NCBI GenBank assembly: GCA_964449455.1
Contig: CAYUYV010000046.1
Span: 1-31,229 of the forward strand
Length of the DNA: 31,229 bases
Direction: 5' to 3'
Origin: CAYUYV01 sp964449455
GTDB taxonomy: Bacteria; Pseudomonadota; Alphaproteobacteria; JAJFIK01
Below are positions 7,922-16,529 of the stretch, piece by piece (the first letter of the stretch is position 1; the number at the start of each line of letters is the position of its first letter). The notes beneath the pieces were generated by a model. The model had not been told where the DNA came from. It saw nothing but the letters and a program-made list of their open reading frames with translations, and ran no database searches. Position numbers and translations under genes: made by a program.

Positions 7922-9100
7922 ATGGCAGGACCAGGCAAAACGACAGCGGCCGTAGCGGCGGCCGAAACGGGACCGGCGGAGACGGTTTCACCCAACGCCG
8001 GCGGAGAGACTGCGAAACGGGATGACCGAAGCATGGGCGACACCCTGCTCACCCTTGCCACTATGGCCGGCCGGCGGCGAACGGAAGCCCAAGAAGCCCT
8101 TTTGGAGAAGATCGCCGGGCTTTTGGCCGATACGGAAACGCGCACCCCAAAGGAGCGTGCGCTCATTGACGATATTCTCGTGGGACTGGTTCGCGATGCC
8201 CAGATCGCCATCCGCAGCCGTCTTGCCGAGCAGATTTCCCATCTGGAAAAACCGCCGCCCCTTTTGCTGACGCTCCTCCTGGAAGACGATGCCGGCGTGG
8301 CTGGGGCCTTGATCCGCCGCTCCCCGGCCCTTGATGAGGACGATCTGACGGCGGCTTGCGGGCGCTCCCATGGCCACCGGCTTGCGGCGGCGGCGCGGCC
8401 CGGCATTGGAATGCCCGTCAGTGCCGCGCTGGTCGACCATGGGGAGGCCGATGTCACGCTGACGCTGCTGCGCAATGAGACCGCCCGCCTGTCCCAGGCC
8501 CTTTATGCCCGCATCATTGCGACTTTGGGCAAGGAGCCTGCGATTGCCGAAGCCCTGGCGACCCGCGAAGATCTTTCTGAGGCCCTGGCCCATGAGCTGT
8601 TCTGGTCGGTCGCCGGGCCATTACGGCGCCGGATTCTGGACCGCTTTGCCGTGCGGCCGGAAGATGTGGACCGGGTGCTCGATCAGCTTGTCGCGGAAGG
8701 CTATGCGGGGCTCAAGCCCGCTTTTGACGAGGTGGCCGTGTTGGGGCGGGACCGACTTGCTCGCTTTGGGCCTATATCGCGGAGTCTGGACTATTTGCGG
8801 GCCGGTAATCTGCCAGATTTTGCGAAGGACGTGGCCCGACGCTTGTCCATATCACCCCAGACTGTGCGCCGCGTGCTGGCTGACCCGGGCGGCGAGGCTG
8901 TCGCCGTGATCTGCAAGGCGCTCGATCTTGACCGCAGCCAGTTCACCTCGCTGTTCCTGCTTCTCGACTATCGCAGGCGCGCCGAGGCACGCCCTGTGGC
9001 CCAGGTCGACCGCATCTCCCGCCTCTTCACGGCGCTTGATCGGGAAAAGGCCATCGCGTCCATGCGCCTGTGGGATCGGGTCGAAATCGCCGGGCCCTGA
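7922..9100 (+). CDS. DUF2336 domain protein
   Basis: A 392-residue soluble, mostly alpha-helical protein. After a low-complexity Ala/Thr-rich N-terminus of about 35 residues, the body has HEAT-like helical pairs such as ERALIDDILVGLVRDAQIAI, VRSRLAEQISHLEKPPP-type sequence and LEDDAGVAGALIRRSPALDEDDL, the normal signature of DUF2336 proteins, which are widespread in alphaproteobacteria. Function is not established. GGAGG sits at proper distance before the ATG at 7922. The N-terminal extension could be shorter if translation begins at the ATG encoding MGDTLLTLA. Confidence 0.8.
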   Translation: MAGPGKTTAAVAAAETGPAETVSPNAGGETAKRDDRSMGDTLLTLATMAGRRRTEAQEALLEKIAGLLADTETRTPKERALIDDILVGLVRDAQIAIRSRLAEQISHLEKPPPLLLTLLLEDDAGVAGALIRRSPALDEDDLTAACGRSHGHRLAAAARPGIGMPVSAALVDHGEADVTLTLLRNETARLSQALYARIIATLGKEPAIAEALATREDLSEALAHELFWSVAGPLRRRILDRFAVRPEDVDRVLDQLVAEGYAGLKPAFDEVAVLGRDRLARFGPISRSLDYLRAGNLPDFAKDVARRLSISPQTVRRVLADPGGEAVAVICKALDLDRSQFTSLFLLLDYRRRAEARPVAQVDRISRLFTALDREKAIASMRLWDRVEIAGP

Positions 9101-9111
9101 TTGCAGCCCCC

Positions 9112-9849
9112 TCAATCCCCACGATTGGGCATGAGACGCGTGCGTAACCAGCCGGCGAGACTGTTTTTTTGCAACGCGTAGCGATAGAGGCCCTCGGTCA
9201 GGCGATCCAGCCCCTGTGGATCAGCGTAAAGTTGAGAGCGTGAAACGGTTGCCCGATCCGGATCGAGGTGACGCAGCACGCGGGCCGGATTGCCAGCCGC
9301 GATGACATTATCCGGCACGACGCCCGCGACCACGGAGCCCGCACCGATGATGCTGTTGCGCCCAATTCGCGAGCCCTTGAGGACGAGGGCGCTGTCCCCG
9401 ATCCAGGCATTTTCCCCGATCACCACCGGCAGGCTGCGTCCTGGCGAATCCAAGCGATTGTAAAGATCATGCCAGTCGGAATCGCTGATCAGGACCCCGG
9501 AGGCCAGCATGACCGCTTCGTGCAATTCGACGGAGCGGGCTGCCTGGATACGCACGCCGGGGCCGATCAGGCAGCAATCTCCAATGCGGATGCACCCTTG
9601 GGCCGGCTCGCCCTGCCATGTGGTGTAGCGCCATGTGGTGAAGCGGATCGGACCGTCGCTCGCCGCGCGCAGCTCCACATGCTGTCCCATGTGGACGCTC
9701 GCGCCGAAGACATGGACCTTCCAGGGCTTTGTGACCGCGCAGCCATCGCCCACACTGTCGAATGCGGGATAGAGGAAATGGCGGGTGTGCCAGCTTTCAT
9801 AAGCTGTCATGGCTTGGCGCAGCCAGAATGGGCGATGGTCATGGCGCAT
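9112..9849 (-). CDS. Left-handed beta-helix (hexapeptide repeat) acyltransferase
   Basis: About 245 residues. Hexapeptide repeats are visible in IGDCCLIGPGVRIQ, VMLASGVLISDSDWHDLY and, after a loop, IGENAWIGDSALVLKGSRIG and NSIIGAGSVVAGVVPDNV followed by AAGNPARVLR, the standard ending of CatB/WcaF/LacA-type O-acetyltransferases. The HDL-type histidine in the loop is the likely catalytic base. Such enzymes acylate sugars or surface polysaccharides with acetyl-CoA. The start at 9849 (MRHDHRPFWLR) is preferred because homologues commonly begin near R-P-[FY]-W-L; 9885 is an alternative with no clear ribosome-binding site. It is divergent from the mnh operon. Confidence 0.88.
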   Translation of the reverse strand: MRHDHRPFWLRQAMTAYESWHTRHFLYPAFDSVGDGCAVTKPWKVHVFGASVHMGQHVELRAASDGPIRFTTWRYTTWQGEPAQGCIRIGDCCLIGPGVRIQAARSVELHEAVMLASGVLISDSDWHDLYNRLDSPGRSLPVVIGENAWIGDSALVLKGSRIGRNSIIGAGSVVAGVVPDNVIAAGNPARVLRHLDPDRATVSRSQLYADPQGLDRLTEGLYRYALQKNSLAGWLRTRLMPNRGD

Positions 9850-10016
9850 GGGTGGAAACACTCCCGGAGACACTCTGTCGACCATGCGCCAACGACACCG
9901 CGATTGCGCCGGCAGGGCCTCCGCATGGGATTTAAGGGTGGGCGCGAAAAGCCCTTTCAGTGGGCGTCCGCATTTGGCACCTTTCGGATGGGATTTGAAG
10001 TGGGGGTGGAACGCCG

Positions 10017-12362
10017 ATGCTGTTGGCCGTGATCTCAGGCTTTATACTTGCGCTGTTCGCGCCGACCGTGCGCCTTGTCGCAGGCCATCGGGTTGGCTGG
10101 ATCCTGGCTGCTTTGCCGGCCGGATTGTTCGTCTATTTCGCGCAATATCTCAACACGATCGGCCATGGGGACGCGGTTCGTGAAAGCACGCCCTGGGTTC
10201 CGGCCCTTGGTGGCATCAATCTGTCCTTCTCCCTTGATGGGCTCAGCTTGCTGTTTGCCCTGCTGATCACCGGGATCGGGACCTTCATCGTCCTTTATGC
10301 GGCGGCTTACCTGAAAGGCCATGACCATCTGGGCCGGTTCCTGGCCTTTTTGCTCGCCTTTATGGCCTCGATGCTGGGCCTGGTGCTTGCCGACAATGTC
10401 ATCACCTTCTTTGTCTTCTGGGAGATGACCTCGATCACGTCGTTTCTGTTGATCGGGTTCAGCCATTCCAAGGCCGCATCGCGCCGTGCCGCTGTGCAGG
10501 CACTGGTGGTCACGGGAGGTGGTGGTCTGGTGATGCTGGCGGGCCTCCTTGTGATGGCCAGCATCGGCGGCAGCCTGGAATTCTCGGTTCTTCTCGCGCA
10601 AGGGGACCTCTATCGCGAGCATTCCGCCTATGTGCCCCTGCTCGTGTTGCTGCTGGCCGGGGCGTTTACCAAATCGGCCCAGGTGCCCTTCCATTTCTGG
10701 TTGCCAAACGCCATGGAAGCGCCGACGCCGGTCAGCGCCTATCTCCATTCCGCGACCATGGTGAAGGCTGGCGTTTATCTTATGGCGCGCATCCACCCGG
10801 CTATGGGGGATACCGCGCTGTGGGAGACGGTGCTGACGACCTTTGGCGGCGCCACATTCCTCGCCGGTACCCTGCTCGCCATCCGCCAGACCGATCTCAA
10901 ACTCATTCTCGCCTACACCACTGTCGCCAGCCTTGGTCTTTTGACCATGCTGCTGGGGGTTGGAAGCGAATATGCGGTTACGGCGGCCATGACCTATCTG
11001 TTCGCCCACTCCCTCTTCAAGGGAGCGCTGTTTATGGTGGCCGGCAGTGTTGACCACGGGACGGGCACGCGGGATGCGACAGTTCTCAGCGGGATCGGCC
11101 GGGCCATGCCGATTACGGCGGCGGCGGGGGCGCTTGCCGTGCTGTCCATGGCCGGCGTGCCGCCCTTTGTCGGCTTTCTGGCCAAGGAAGTGATCTACAA
11201 AGGCACCGTTGCCGCCGATGCCGCGGTGCTGGTGACTGCGGTGGCCGTGATCGGCAATATCCTGATGGGGGCAGCGGGCGGACTTGCCGGTGTACGTCCC
11301 TTTATCGGGCGCCGGCAGCCGACGCCGAAAGAGCCCCATGAGGGGTCACCGTCCATTTGGCTTGGGGCTCTTGTGCTCGCGCTGCTCGGCATTGTCAGCA
11401 TTGTCGATCTGCATTGGACCAGCGTTCACATCGTCGGCCCCGCTGTCGCTGCGGTCTATCCGAATGCCCACAAGGTGGATCTGCATTTGTGGGCGGGCGT
11501 GAATTTGCCCCTCGTTCTGAGCATCATCACCCTGGCCGGCGCTTTGGCGGTCTATCTGGCGGGCTCAACCATCCGAAGTGTGCTGATCTCCGCATCCGCC
11601 CATTTGTGGGGACCGGATCGGGGATATGACCAGGCCCTTGCGGGCCTGCGAGCCCTCGCATCGGCCCTTATTGGCGTTCTCCAGAGCGGGCGTTTGAGCG
11701 CTTATACGGCCATTACGTTCACGGTTCTCGCCGTGACCCTGGCCATTCCTGTTTTTTCCGGCATGCCCCTGCGCTTTGCCCTTGATGGCACGCCCGATTT
11801 TTATGTGATCGGCGTCACGGCCCTTGCAGCTGTCGGTGGGATTGCGGTCATGCTGCTGCGCCAGCGTCTGCTTGCGGTGATCGCCGCCGGTTTGGTGGGC
11901 GCCACCATCAGCCTTATCTTCCTGCTCTTTGGCGCGCCCGATCTTGCCTTCACCCAGTTCATGGTGGAGATCTTGTCGGTGGTCATTCTGACCCTCGTGG
12001 TCCTCCACCTGCCCGTCGACGTCCATGACATCCGCACCTGGACCTCGCGCCTGCGCGATGGCACCATTGCCGGGTCGATTGGTCTGTTCTTTACCCTGAT
12101 CCTTCTGGCAATTACGGCGCAGCCGCTCGATCTGCGTCTCTCGGACTATTTCGCTGAGGCGTCATATTACGCCGCCTATGGGCGCAATGTGGTCAATGTG
12201 ATCCTTGTGGACTTCAGGGCCCTCGACACATTCGGTGAGATTTCTGTGGTGATGGTGGCCGGTATTTCCGCCCTGGCGCTCATGGGGGCAGGCCTGCGCC
12301 TGCGCCGGCGGGGCAGCCGGGGATCGGAAGACGAGGCCGCAGGGGAAGGAGGCACCCGATGA
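10017..12362 (+). CDS. mnhA: Mrp/Mnh cation/proton antiporter subunit A
   Basis: A 781-residue polytopic membrane protein. The N-terminal two thirds match the NuoL/MrpA ion-translocating fold: FVFWEMTSITSFLLIG carries the conserved membrane Glu (about residue 136) and FHFWLPNAMEAPTPVSAYLH followed by MVKAGVYL carries the conserved Lys (about 250). The C-terminal part has the MrpA-specific extension (LIFLLFGAPDLAFTQFMVEI) and a final segment with GRNVVNVILVDFRALDT, the MbhE-like domain. It is the largest subunit of a multi-gene Na+(K+)/H+ antiporter in the inner membrane that supports salt and alkali tolerance. It is first in the operon and overlaps mnhB by ATGA. Confidence 0.95.
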   Translation: MLLAVISGFILALFAPTVRLVAGHRVGWILAALPAGLFVYFAQYLNTIGHGDAVRESTPWVPALGGINLSFSLDGLSLLFALLITGIGTFIVLYAAAYLKGHDHLGRFLAFLLAFMASMLGLVLADNVITFFVFWEMTSITSFLLIGFSHSKAASRRAAVQALVVTGGGGLVMLAGLLVMASIGGSLEFSVLLAQGDLYREHSAYVPLLVLLLAGAFTKSAQVPFHFWLPNAMEAPTPVSAYLHSATMVKAGVYLMARIHPAMGDTALWETVLTTFGGATFLAGTLLAIRQTDLKLILAYTTVASLGLLTMLLGVGSEYAVTAAMTYLFAHSLFKGALFMVAGSVDHGTGTRDATVLSGIGRAMPITAAAGALAVLSMAGVPPFVGFLAKEVIYKGTVAADAAVLVTAVAVIGNILMGAAGGLAGVRPFIGRRQPTPKEPHEGSPSIWLGALVLALLGIVSIVDLHWTSVHIVGPAVAAVYPNAHKVDLHLWAGVNLPLVLSIITLAGALAVYLAGSTIRSVLISASAHLWGPDRGYDQALAGLRALASALIGVLQSGRLSAYTAITFTVLAVTLAIPVFSGMPLRFALDGTPDFYVIGVTALAAVGGIAVMLLRQRLLAVIAAGLVGATISLIFLLFGAPDLAFTQFMVEILSVVILTLVVLHLPVDVHDIRTWTSRLRDGTIAGSIGLFFTLILLAITAQPLDLRLSDYFAEASYYAAYGRNVVNVILVDFRALDTFGEISVVMVAGISALALMGAGLRLRRRGSRGSEDEAAGEGGTR

Positions 12363-12772
12363 CATCCCTGATCCTGCGCACGATCATGCCGCTGATTGTC
12401 AGCCTGACCATGGTTTTTTCCATGTTCGTGCTGTTCCGGGGCCATAACGAGCCCGGAGGCGGCTTCATTGGCGGGCTGATCGCCGCGTCCGCGCTTGCCC
12501 TTTACATGATTTCGGACGGGCCGGCCGCGGTGCGCCGGGCCCTTTGGGTCCATCCCTTGTCCTTTGCCGGGCTTGGTCTTGCCATTGCAGGGGCGAGCGG
12601 GTTCATCTCCCTGCTGACGGGGGACCCGTTCCTGACCGGCAAATGGTACATTCCGGACATGGATCCCTCGCTGAAATATTTTGCGACACCGGTCCTGTTT
12701 GACATTGGGGTTTGGCTTGTCGTGGTGGGCACCATCACGGCCTTTGCGCTTGAACTTGAGGAGGTGGACTGA
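12359..12772 (+). CDS. mnhB: Mrp/Mnh antiporter subunit B
   Basis: A 137-residue protein with four membrane helices. FRGHNEPGGGFIGGLIAA is the signature of MnhB/MrpB, and TPVLFDIGVWLVVVGTITAF is its conserved C-terminal segment. The length matches stand-alone MrpB. It starts within the mnhA stop (ATGA) after GGAAGGAGG and shares one base with the mnhC start (TGATG), so translation is tightly coupled. Confidence 0.95.
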   Translation: MTSLILRTIMPLIVSLTMVFSMFVLFRGHNEPGGGFIGGLIAASALALYMISDGPAAVRRALWVHPLSFAGLGLAIAGASGFISLLTGDPFLTGKWYIPDMDPSLKYFATPVLFDIGVWLVVVGTITAFALELEEVD

Positions 12773-13170
12773 TGGAACCGATCCTCTCCCTTCTCGTGGG
12801 TGTGCTGATTGGTGTCGGCATTTACATGATGATGTCGGGTTCATTCGTGCGCATCGTGCTCGGCATCTTGATGCTCAGCAATGGCGCCAATCTGCTGATT
12901 TTCACGGCGGGCCGGTTGACCCGTGACGTGCCGCCCATCATTCCGGGTGACAAAAAGACTCTCGCCGCCGCGGCTGCCAACTCCTTGCCCCAGGCCCTGA
13001 TCCTGACGGCGATCGTGATCAGCTTTTCGCTCTTTGCTTTCATCCTTGTGCTGGCTTTCCGGTCTTACCGGGAGATGGGGACGGTTGAGACCTCTGACAT
13101 GAGGATCGCCGAGCCAAGGCAGACGCCGCCGGATGGGGATGACCTCTATGCTGCCGGTTCGAGGAGATGA
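12772..13170 (+). CDS. mnhC: Mrp/Mnh antiporter subunit C (NuoK-like)
   Basis: A 132-residue protein with three membrane helices of the NuoK/MrpC type: VLIGVGIYMMMSGSFVRIVL, GILMLSNGANLLIFTAGR and LPQALILTAIVISFS. The LPQALILTAIVI segment is highly characteristic of MrpC. The last 25 residues are a polar cytoplasmic tail. It is coupled to mnhB by a one-base overlap and followed seven bases later by mnhD. Confidence 0.95.
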   Translation: MEPILSLLVGVLIGVGIYMMMSGSFVRIVLGILMLSNGANLLIFTAGRLTRDVPPIIPGDKKTLAAAAANSLPQALILTAIVISFSLFAFILVLAFRSYREMGTVETSDMRIAEPRQTPPDGDDLYAAGSRR

Positions 13171-13177
13171 CCCGACC

Positions 13178-14776
13178 ATGACGATCTATCTCGAATGGCT
13201 CGTGGTCCTGCCACTGGCCCTGCCGCTGATCGGGGCCGGACTATGCGCCGCTGCCTGGGGCCGTCCCCTGGTGCACACGGTCATTGCCGGTCTGACCCTG
13301 CTCGGCCTGACCGTGAATGCGGTCGCGCTCTTCCTCATTGTCTGGGACAATGGTCCGGTGACCATGACCATGGGAGATTGGGTGCCGCCCTTCGGCATCA
13401 CCTTTATCGCCGATGCCTTAAGCGCCGGCCTGGTGCTCGCCACCGTTTTTATCTCCCTCGTGACATTCGCCTTCGCCCGCGCCACCGTGGACGAGCAGGC
13501 CATGGTCCGTGGCTTTTTTCCCTTGTTCCTGGCCCTGATTGCCGCCGTATGTGGATCCTTCCTGACCGGCGATATTTTCAATCTTTATGTCTGGTTCGAG
13601 GTAATCCTGATCGCGTCCATCGGTTTGCTGATCATTGATCGCACCCGCGAGCAGATTGACGGCGCGATCAAATACACGATCCTCAGCCTGATCGCGACAA
13701 CGGTGTTCCTGCTCGCCACGGGTCTGCTTTACGGCATTGCCGGAACGCTCAACATGGCGGACCTCGCAATCTCGCTCAAGGGGCGTGGGGACGAGCCGCT
13801 CGTTTTCGGGATTGCACTTTTGTATCTCATGGCTTTCGGCATGAAGGCGGCTGTTTTCCCGCTGTTTTTCTGGTTGCCGGCCTCCTATCACACGGCTCAT
13901 CCCGTGGTATCGGCCCTCTTTGCGGCCCTTTTGACCAAGGTCGGCGTCTATGTGCTCATTCGGGTCTTCACGCTGATTTTCCCGGATGTGGCCGGCATGG
14001 ATACCGTGTTCCTGTGGCTGGCCGTCGGTACCATGCTGGCCGGTGCAATCGGAGCGCTTGCCCAGTCGGATTTCCGCAGGCTGATTGCCTTTCTGGTGGT
14101 CTCTGGCATCGGCTATATGCTGCTCGGCCTTGCCATGGAGCCCAATGGCGGGACGGCGATGACCGGTTCCATCCTTTATCTCCTCCATTCCATGGTCGTC
14201 ACGGCAGCGCTTTTCCTCGGCGCGGGGTTGGCCCGAACTGCGGTGGGGGCGAGCTGGCTGCGTGGCCGCGGACTTTATCGGCATGCGCCGTTTTTTTCCG
14301 TCCTGGTGCTCGCCGTGGCCTTTTCCATGGCCGGGTCCCCGCCTTTTGGTGGCTTGTGGCCCAAGGTGATCCTGGTGGAAGCGGGTCTTGGCGCTGGTGC
14401 CACACCGGCGGTGGTCGCTGTCCTGCTGGCGGGCTTTCTGTCTCTTGTTGCCCTCGGCCGGGCTTTCGCACTCGCTTTCTGGGCCGATGGTGGGGACGAG
14501 CATGTGGCTGCGCATCATATCGTTCCGCCCCCGTCCCGGGCGGCCCTTGCGCCCTTCGGTGTGCTCGTGGTCATGACGGCTGTAATGGGGCTCTGGCCAG
14601 CGCCCTTCGTGACCTTTGCCGAGCGGGCCGCGGACAGTGCGCTTAATCCGGGACCCTATATCGCGGCGGTCGCCAATGACGGGCCGACCTTGCGCGGCGA
14701 ACCGGCTCCCGCTGTTCCGCACAATGATGAAAAGGGCAAGAAGCCGGCCATCAAGACGGCCGATGCGCAGCCGTAG
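13178..14776 (+). CDS. mnhD: Mrp/Mnh antiporter subunit D
   Basis: A 532-residue NuoN/MrpD-type proton-translocating subunit. It shows LYVWFEVILIASIGLLI with the conserved membrane Glu, and FPLFFWLPASYHTAHPVVSA followed by ALLTKVGVYVLIR with the conserved Lys. The start at 13178 (MTIYLEWLVV) is chosen because it gives a hydrophobic N-terminus just after mnhC; ATGs at 13133 and 13139 would overlap mnhC for over 30 bases. The last 35 residues are a polar Pro/Lys-rich tail. The gene normally next in the operon, mnhE, does not follow; see findings. Confidence 0.94.
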   Translation: MTIYLEWLVVLPLALPLIGAGLCAAAWGRPLVHTVIAGLTLLGLTVNAVALFLIVWDNGPVTMTMGDWVPPFGITFIADALSAGLVLATVFISLVTFAFARATVDEQAMVRGFFPLFLALIAAVCGSFLTGDIFNLYVWFEVILIASIGLLIIDRTREQIDGAIKYTILSLIATTVFLLATGLLYGIAGTLNMADLAISLKGRGDEPLVFGIALLYLMAFGMKAAVFPLFFWLPASYHTAHPVVSALFAALLTKVGVYVLIRVFTLIFPDVAGMDTVFLWLAVGTMLAGAIGALAQSDFRRLIAFLVVSGIGYMLLGLAMEPNGGTAMTGSILYLLHSMVVTAALFLGAGLARTAVGASWLRGRGLYRHAPFFSVLVLAVAFSMAGSPPFGGLWPKVILVEAGLGAGATPAVVAVLLAGFLSLVALGRAFALAFWADGGDEHVAAHHIVPPPSRAALAPFGVLVVMTAVMGLWPAPFVTFAERAADSALNPGPYIAAVANDGPTLRGEPAPAVPHNDEKGKKPAIKTADAQP

Positions 14777-14929
14777 GCGCAAGTGGCCGGCGAGAATGCG
14801 CCGTTGCGCCCCTGACGCAAGGGCCCCGCAGGTTCCATTGCAGCCGTGCAGGCCGGACTGTAGGGCGCCAGGATAGAGTTAATTCGTGACAGGATGACCG
14901 GAGCGCATTCGGTCCAGCCGGAGAGTGAC
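14777..14929. other. Non-coding gap between mnhD and mnhF where mnhE would be expected
   Basis: 153 bp with no open frame resembling MnhE (normally about 160 residues) and no recognisable fragment of it. GC-rich with short inverted repeats around GCGCC; otherwise featureless. Confidence 0.6.
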
Positions 14930-15280
14930 ATGCCGTCATTGATCACCATTGCGACCAATCTGTCTTACGCCATCATTCTTGTTGCTATCGTGATCGTATT
15001 CTATCGGTTCATGCGGGGGCCAACCTTGGCTGACCGCGTCGTGGCTCTCGACTTCATCACCCTTGCCGCGATTGCCTTCATCGCCGTATCGGCCCTGGCC
15101 AACCGTCAGTATGCCTATCTTGATGTGGCCATTGCCGGCGCCCTTGTTGCCTTCGTGGCCACCGTGGCCTTCGCCCGTTATGTGCTGCGCCGTGCTGTCC
15201 AGGCCGGAAAAGTCATGTCGGACGAACCTGCATCCATGAAAGCGTCCGACCCGGCCGACCCCCCATCCTCTGGTGCGTGA
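14930..15280 (+). CDS. mnhF: Mrp/Mnh antiporter subunit F
   Basis: 116 residues from the ATG at 14930, which has GGAGAG just upstream; an ATG at 14894 would add 12 polar residues. Three membrane helices with YRFMRGPTLADRVVALDFIT, and YLDVAIAGALVAFVATVAFARY near the end, are diagnostic of MrpF. About 30 polar residues follow the last helix, longer than usual MrpF. No MnhG gene (about 100-120 residues) follows; the next 540 bases look non-coding. Confidence 0.93.
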   Translation: MPSLITIATNLSYAIILVAIVIVFYRFMRGPTLADRVVALDFITLAAIAFIAVSALANRQYAYLDVAIAGALVAFVATVAFARYVLRRAVQAGKVMSDEPASMKASDPADPPSSGA

Positions 15281-15823
15281 ATCCGCGGCGCTGACGGACT
15301 GACTCGCGCCTGGACAGTCGGGCTCCCGAGGCCGCCGCTTCAGAGTTCAAGCGTGTGTTGCGTGCCGACATCACCGGCAGGCGCAGGTCAGTCTCAAGAT
15401 AAACACTTGGTATTTCAGTGCTTTTTGAAGCAAAGGACGTGCATCCAGGCCTTTCGGAGAGGTTCCGGGGGACAGAACGCGCCTCGATTGTTGTTGTTTA
15501 CTTAATGAAAAATCATTAAGCTCTCCCTGTGTTACAGGGAATGCCATAAAACCATAACATTATTGTGGTCTGCAGCCCGGTCAATCCATATCAGCGGTCC
15601 CGTCTGTGCGCCCTCAAAAGACCAGTGCGGTCCCTGCGCCGCTTTTTCGGCGTATTCCTCTTGCTCTCCCCTTTTTGAAACAGAGTCTTGAAATCGCCGT
15701 GCGCTGTTGCACGCGGTTGTCCCAATGGCTGTAAATCTTCCAGATTGGATAATGCGTCAAGTTCGTGATTTTATACTTGCTAGAGCGGGAACTTATTTTT
15801 AGTCTTCCGGCAGACATTCGAAG
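15281..15823. promoter_or_regulatory. Long intergenic leader of the mucR-like gene
   Basis: About 540 bp without a convincing gene. The first half is GC-rich. From about 15400 it becomes markedly AT-richer than the rest of the window, and it holds two adjacent perfect inverted repeats at 15501-15540. MucR/Ros regulators bind AT-rich DNA and often control their own promoter, so autoregulation here is plausible but inferred. Confidence 0.5.
15501..15540. repeat. Two back-to-back perfect inverted repeats upstream of mucR
   Basis: CTTAATGA (15501-15508) pairs with TCATTAAG (15513-15520) across AAAA. Four bases later TCCCTGT (15524-15530) pairs with ACAGGGA (15534-15540) across GTT. They could be operators or transcript hairpins. 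No T-tract follows either, so simple termination of the mnh operon is not supported. Confidence 0.75.
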
Positions 15824-15859
15824 ATGCTTTCATTGTCTTCCCAAGAGGAAATGAAATCC

Positions 15860-16279
15860 ATGGAATCTACGAGAGCGGAAATTGTCGATATGACGGCGGA
15901 GATTGTATCCGCTTATGTCGGCAATAATGTTTTGGGCTCCAACGATCTTCCCGATCTTATCCATCAGGTCTATTCGGCCCTTTGGGAGGTCACGGGAACA
16001 ACTGTTGAAGAACCTGCCGAGCCTCTGAAGCCTGCTGTCAACCCGAAAAAGTCCGTTTTCCCTGACTATATTATCTGTTTAGAGGACGGCAAGAAGTTCA
16101 AATCACTAAAGCGGCATCTGCGGACCCACTATAATTTAACACCCGAGGAGTATCGGGATCGGTGGGGACTGCCAAAAGACTATCCGATGGTTGCGCCGGA
16201 ATATGCGGAAGAGCGATCCCGCTTGGCCAAGGAAATGGGCCTTGGACAGAAGGGCCGGAACGGCCGCAAATCTGCGTAA
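15860..16279 (+). CDS. mucR: MucR/Ros-family zinc-finger transcriptional regulator
   Basis: About 139 residues from the ATG at 15860 (GAGG about 11 bases upstream); starts at 15851 and 15824 are possible. The N-terminal region (EIVDMTAEIVSAYVGNN) is the MucR oligomerisation part. The zinc finger lies at residues about 69-93: ICLEDGKKFKSLKRHLRTHY, with Cys73, Asp76, His86 and His90. The second zinc ligand is Asp rather than the Cys seen in Ros, a Cys-Asp-His-His set known in this family. TPEEYRDRWGLP completes the fold. MucR proteins are global regulators of envelope, exopolysaccharide and cell-cycle genes in alphaproteobacteria and act partly like H-NS. The gene stands alone after a long AT-rich leader and is followed by an assembly gap. 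Confidence 0.93.
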   Translation: MESTRAEIVDMTAEIVSAYVGNNVLGSNDLPDLIHQVYSALWEVTGTTVEEPAEPLKPAVNPKKSVFPDYIICLEDGKKFKSLKRHLRTHYNLTPEEYRDRWGLPKDYPMVAPEYAEERSRLAKEMGLGQKGRNGRKSA

Positions 16280-16311
16280 GTATTCTTTTTTACTAACGCG
16301 TCATAATTGTA

Positions 16312-16411
16312 NNNNNNNNNNNNNNNNNNNNNNNNNNNNNNNNNNNNNNNNNNNNNNNNNNNNNNNNNNNNNNNNNNNNNNNNNNNNNNNNNNNNNNNNN
16401 NNNNNNNNNNN
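16312..16411. other. Assembly gap 1 (100 N)
   Basis: A run of exactly 100 N, the usual placeholder for an unknown length. The right edge runs directly into 13-bp tandem repeats (16428-16466). The left flank (end of the mucR gene) is not repetitive. Confidence 0.95.
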
Positions 16412-16427
16412 GGCTCAAAACGACATC

Positions 16428-16529
16428 GGCTCAGTCGATGGGCTCAGTCGATGGGCTCACTCGGCAGCCATTTCAGCACCATCTGCGTGCCAGGACGTCA
16501 AAACGTCAAAACGTGTCAAAACGTCAAAA
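16428..16529. repeat. 13-bp and 8-bp tandem repeats after gap 1
   Basis: GGCTCAGTCGATG occurs at 16428-16440 and 16441-16453, with a degenerate third copy at 16454-16466. Further on, CGTCAAAA recurs four times between 16496 and 16529, one copy expanded to CGTGTCAAAA. The last copy contains the stop codon of the minus-strand gene ending at 16524. Confidence 0.8.

Noticed and set aside
10035..11339. Long minus-strand open frame opposite mnhA (and similar ones opposite mnhD)
   Set aside because: Composition is rich in His, Gln, Arg and Gly as expected for the antisense of hydrophobic membrane genes; the plus strand encodes clear Mrp subunits.
15614..15817. Minus-strand 67-codon open frame upstream of mucR
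   Set aside because: It lies in the AT-rich leader, has no recognisable motif or ribosome-binding site, and overlaps the probable mucR promoter.
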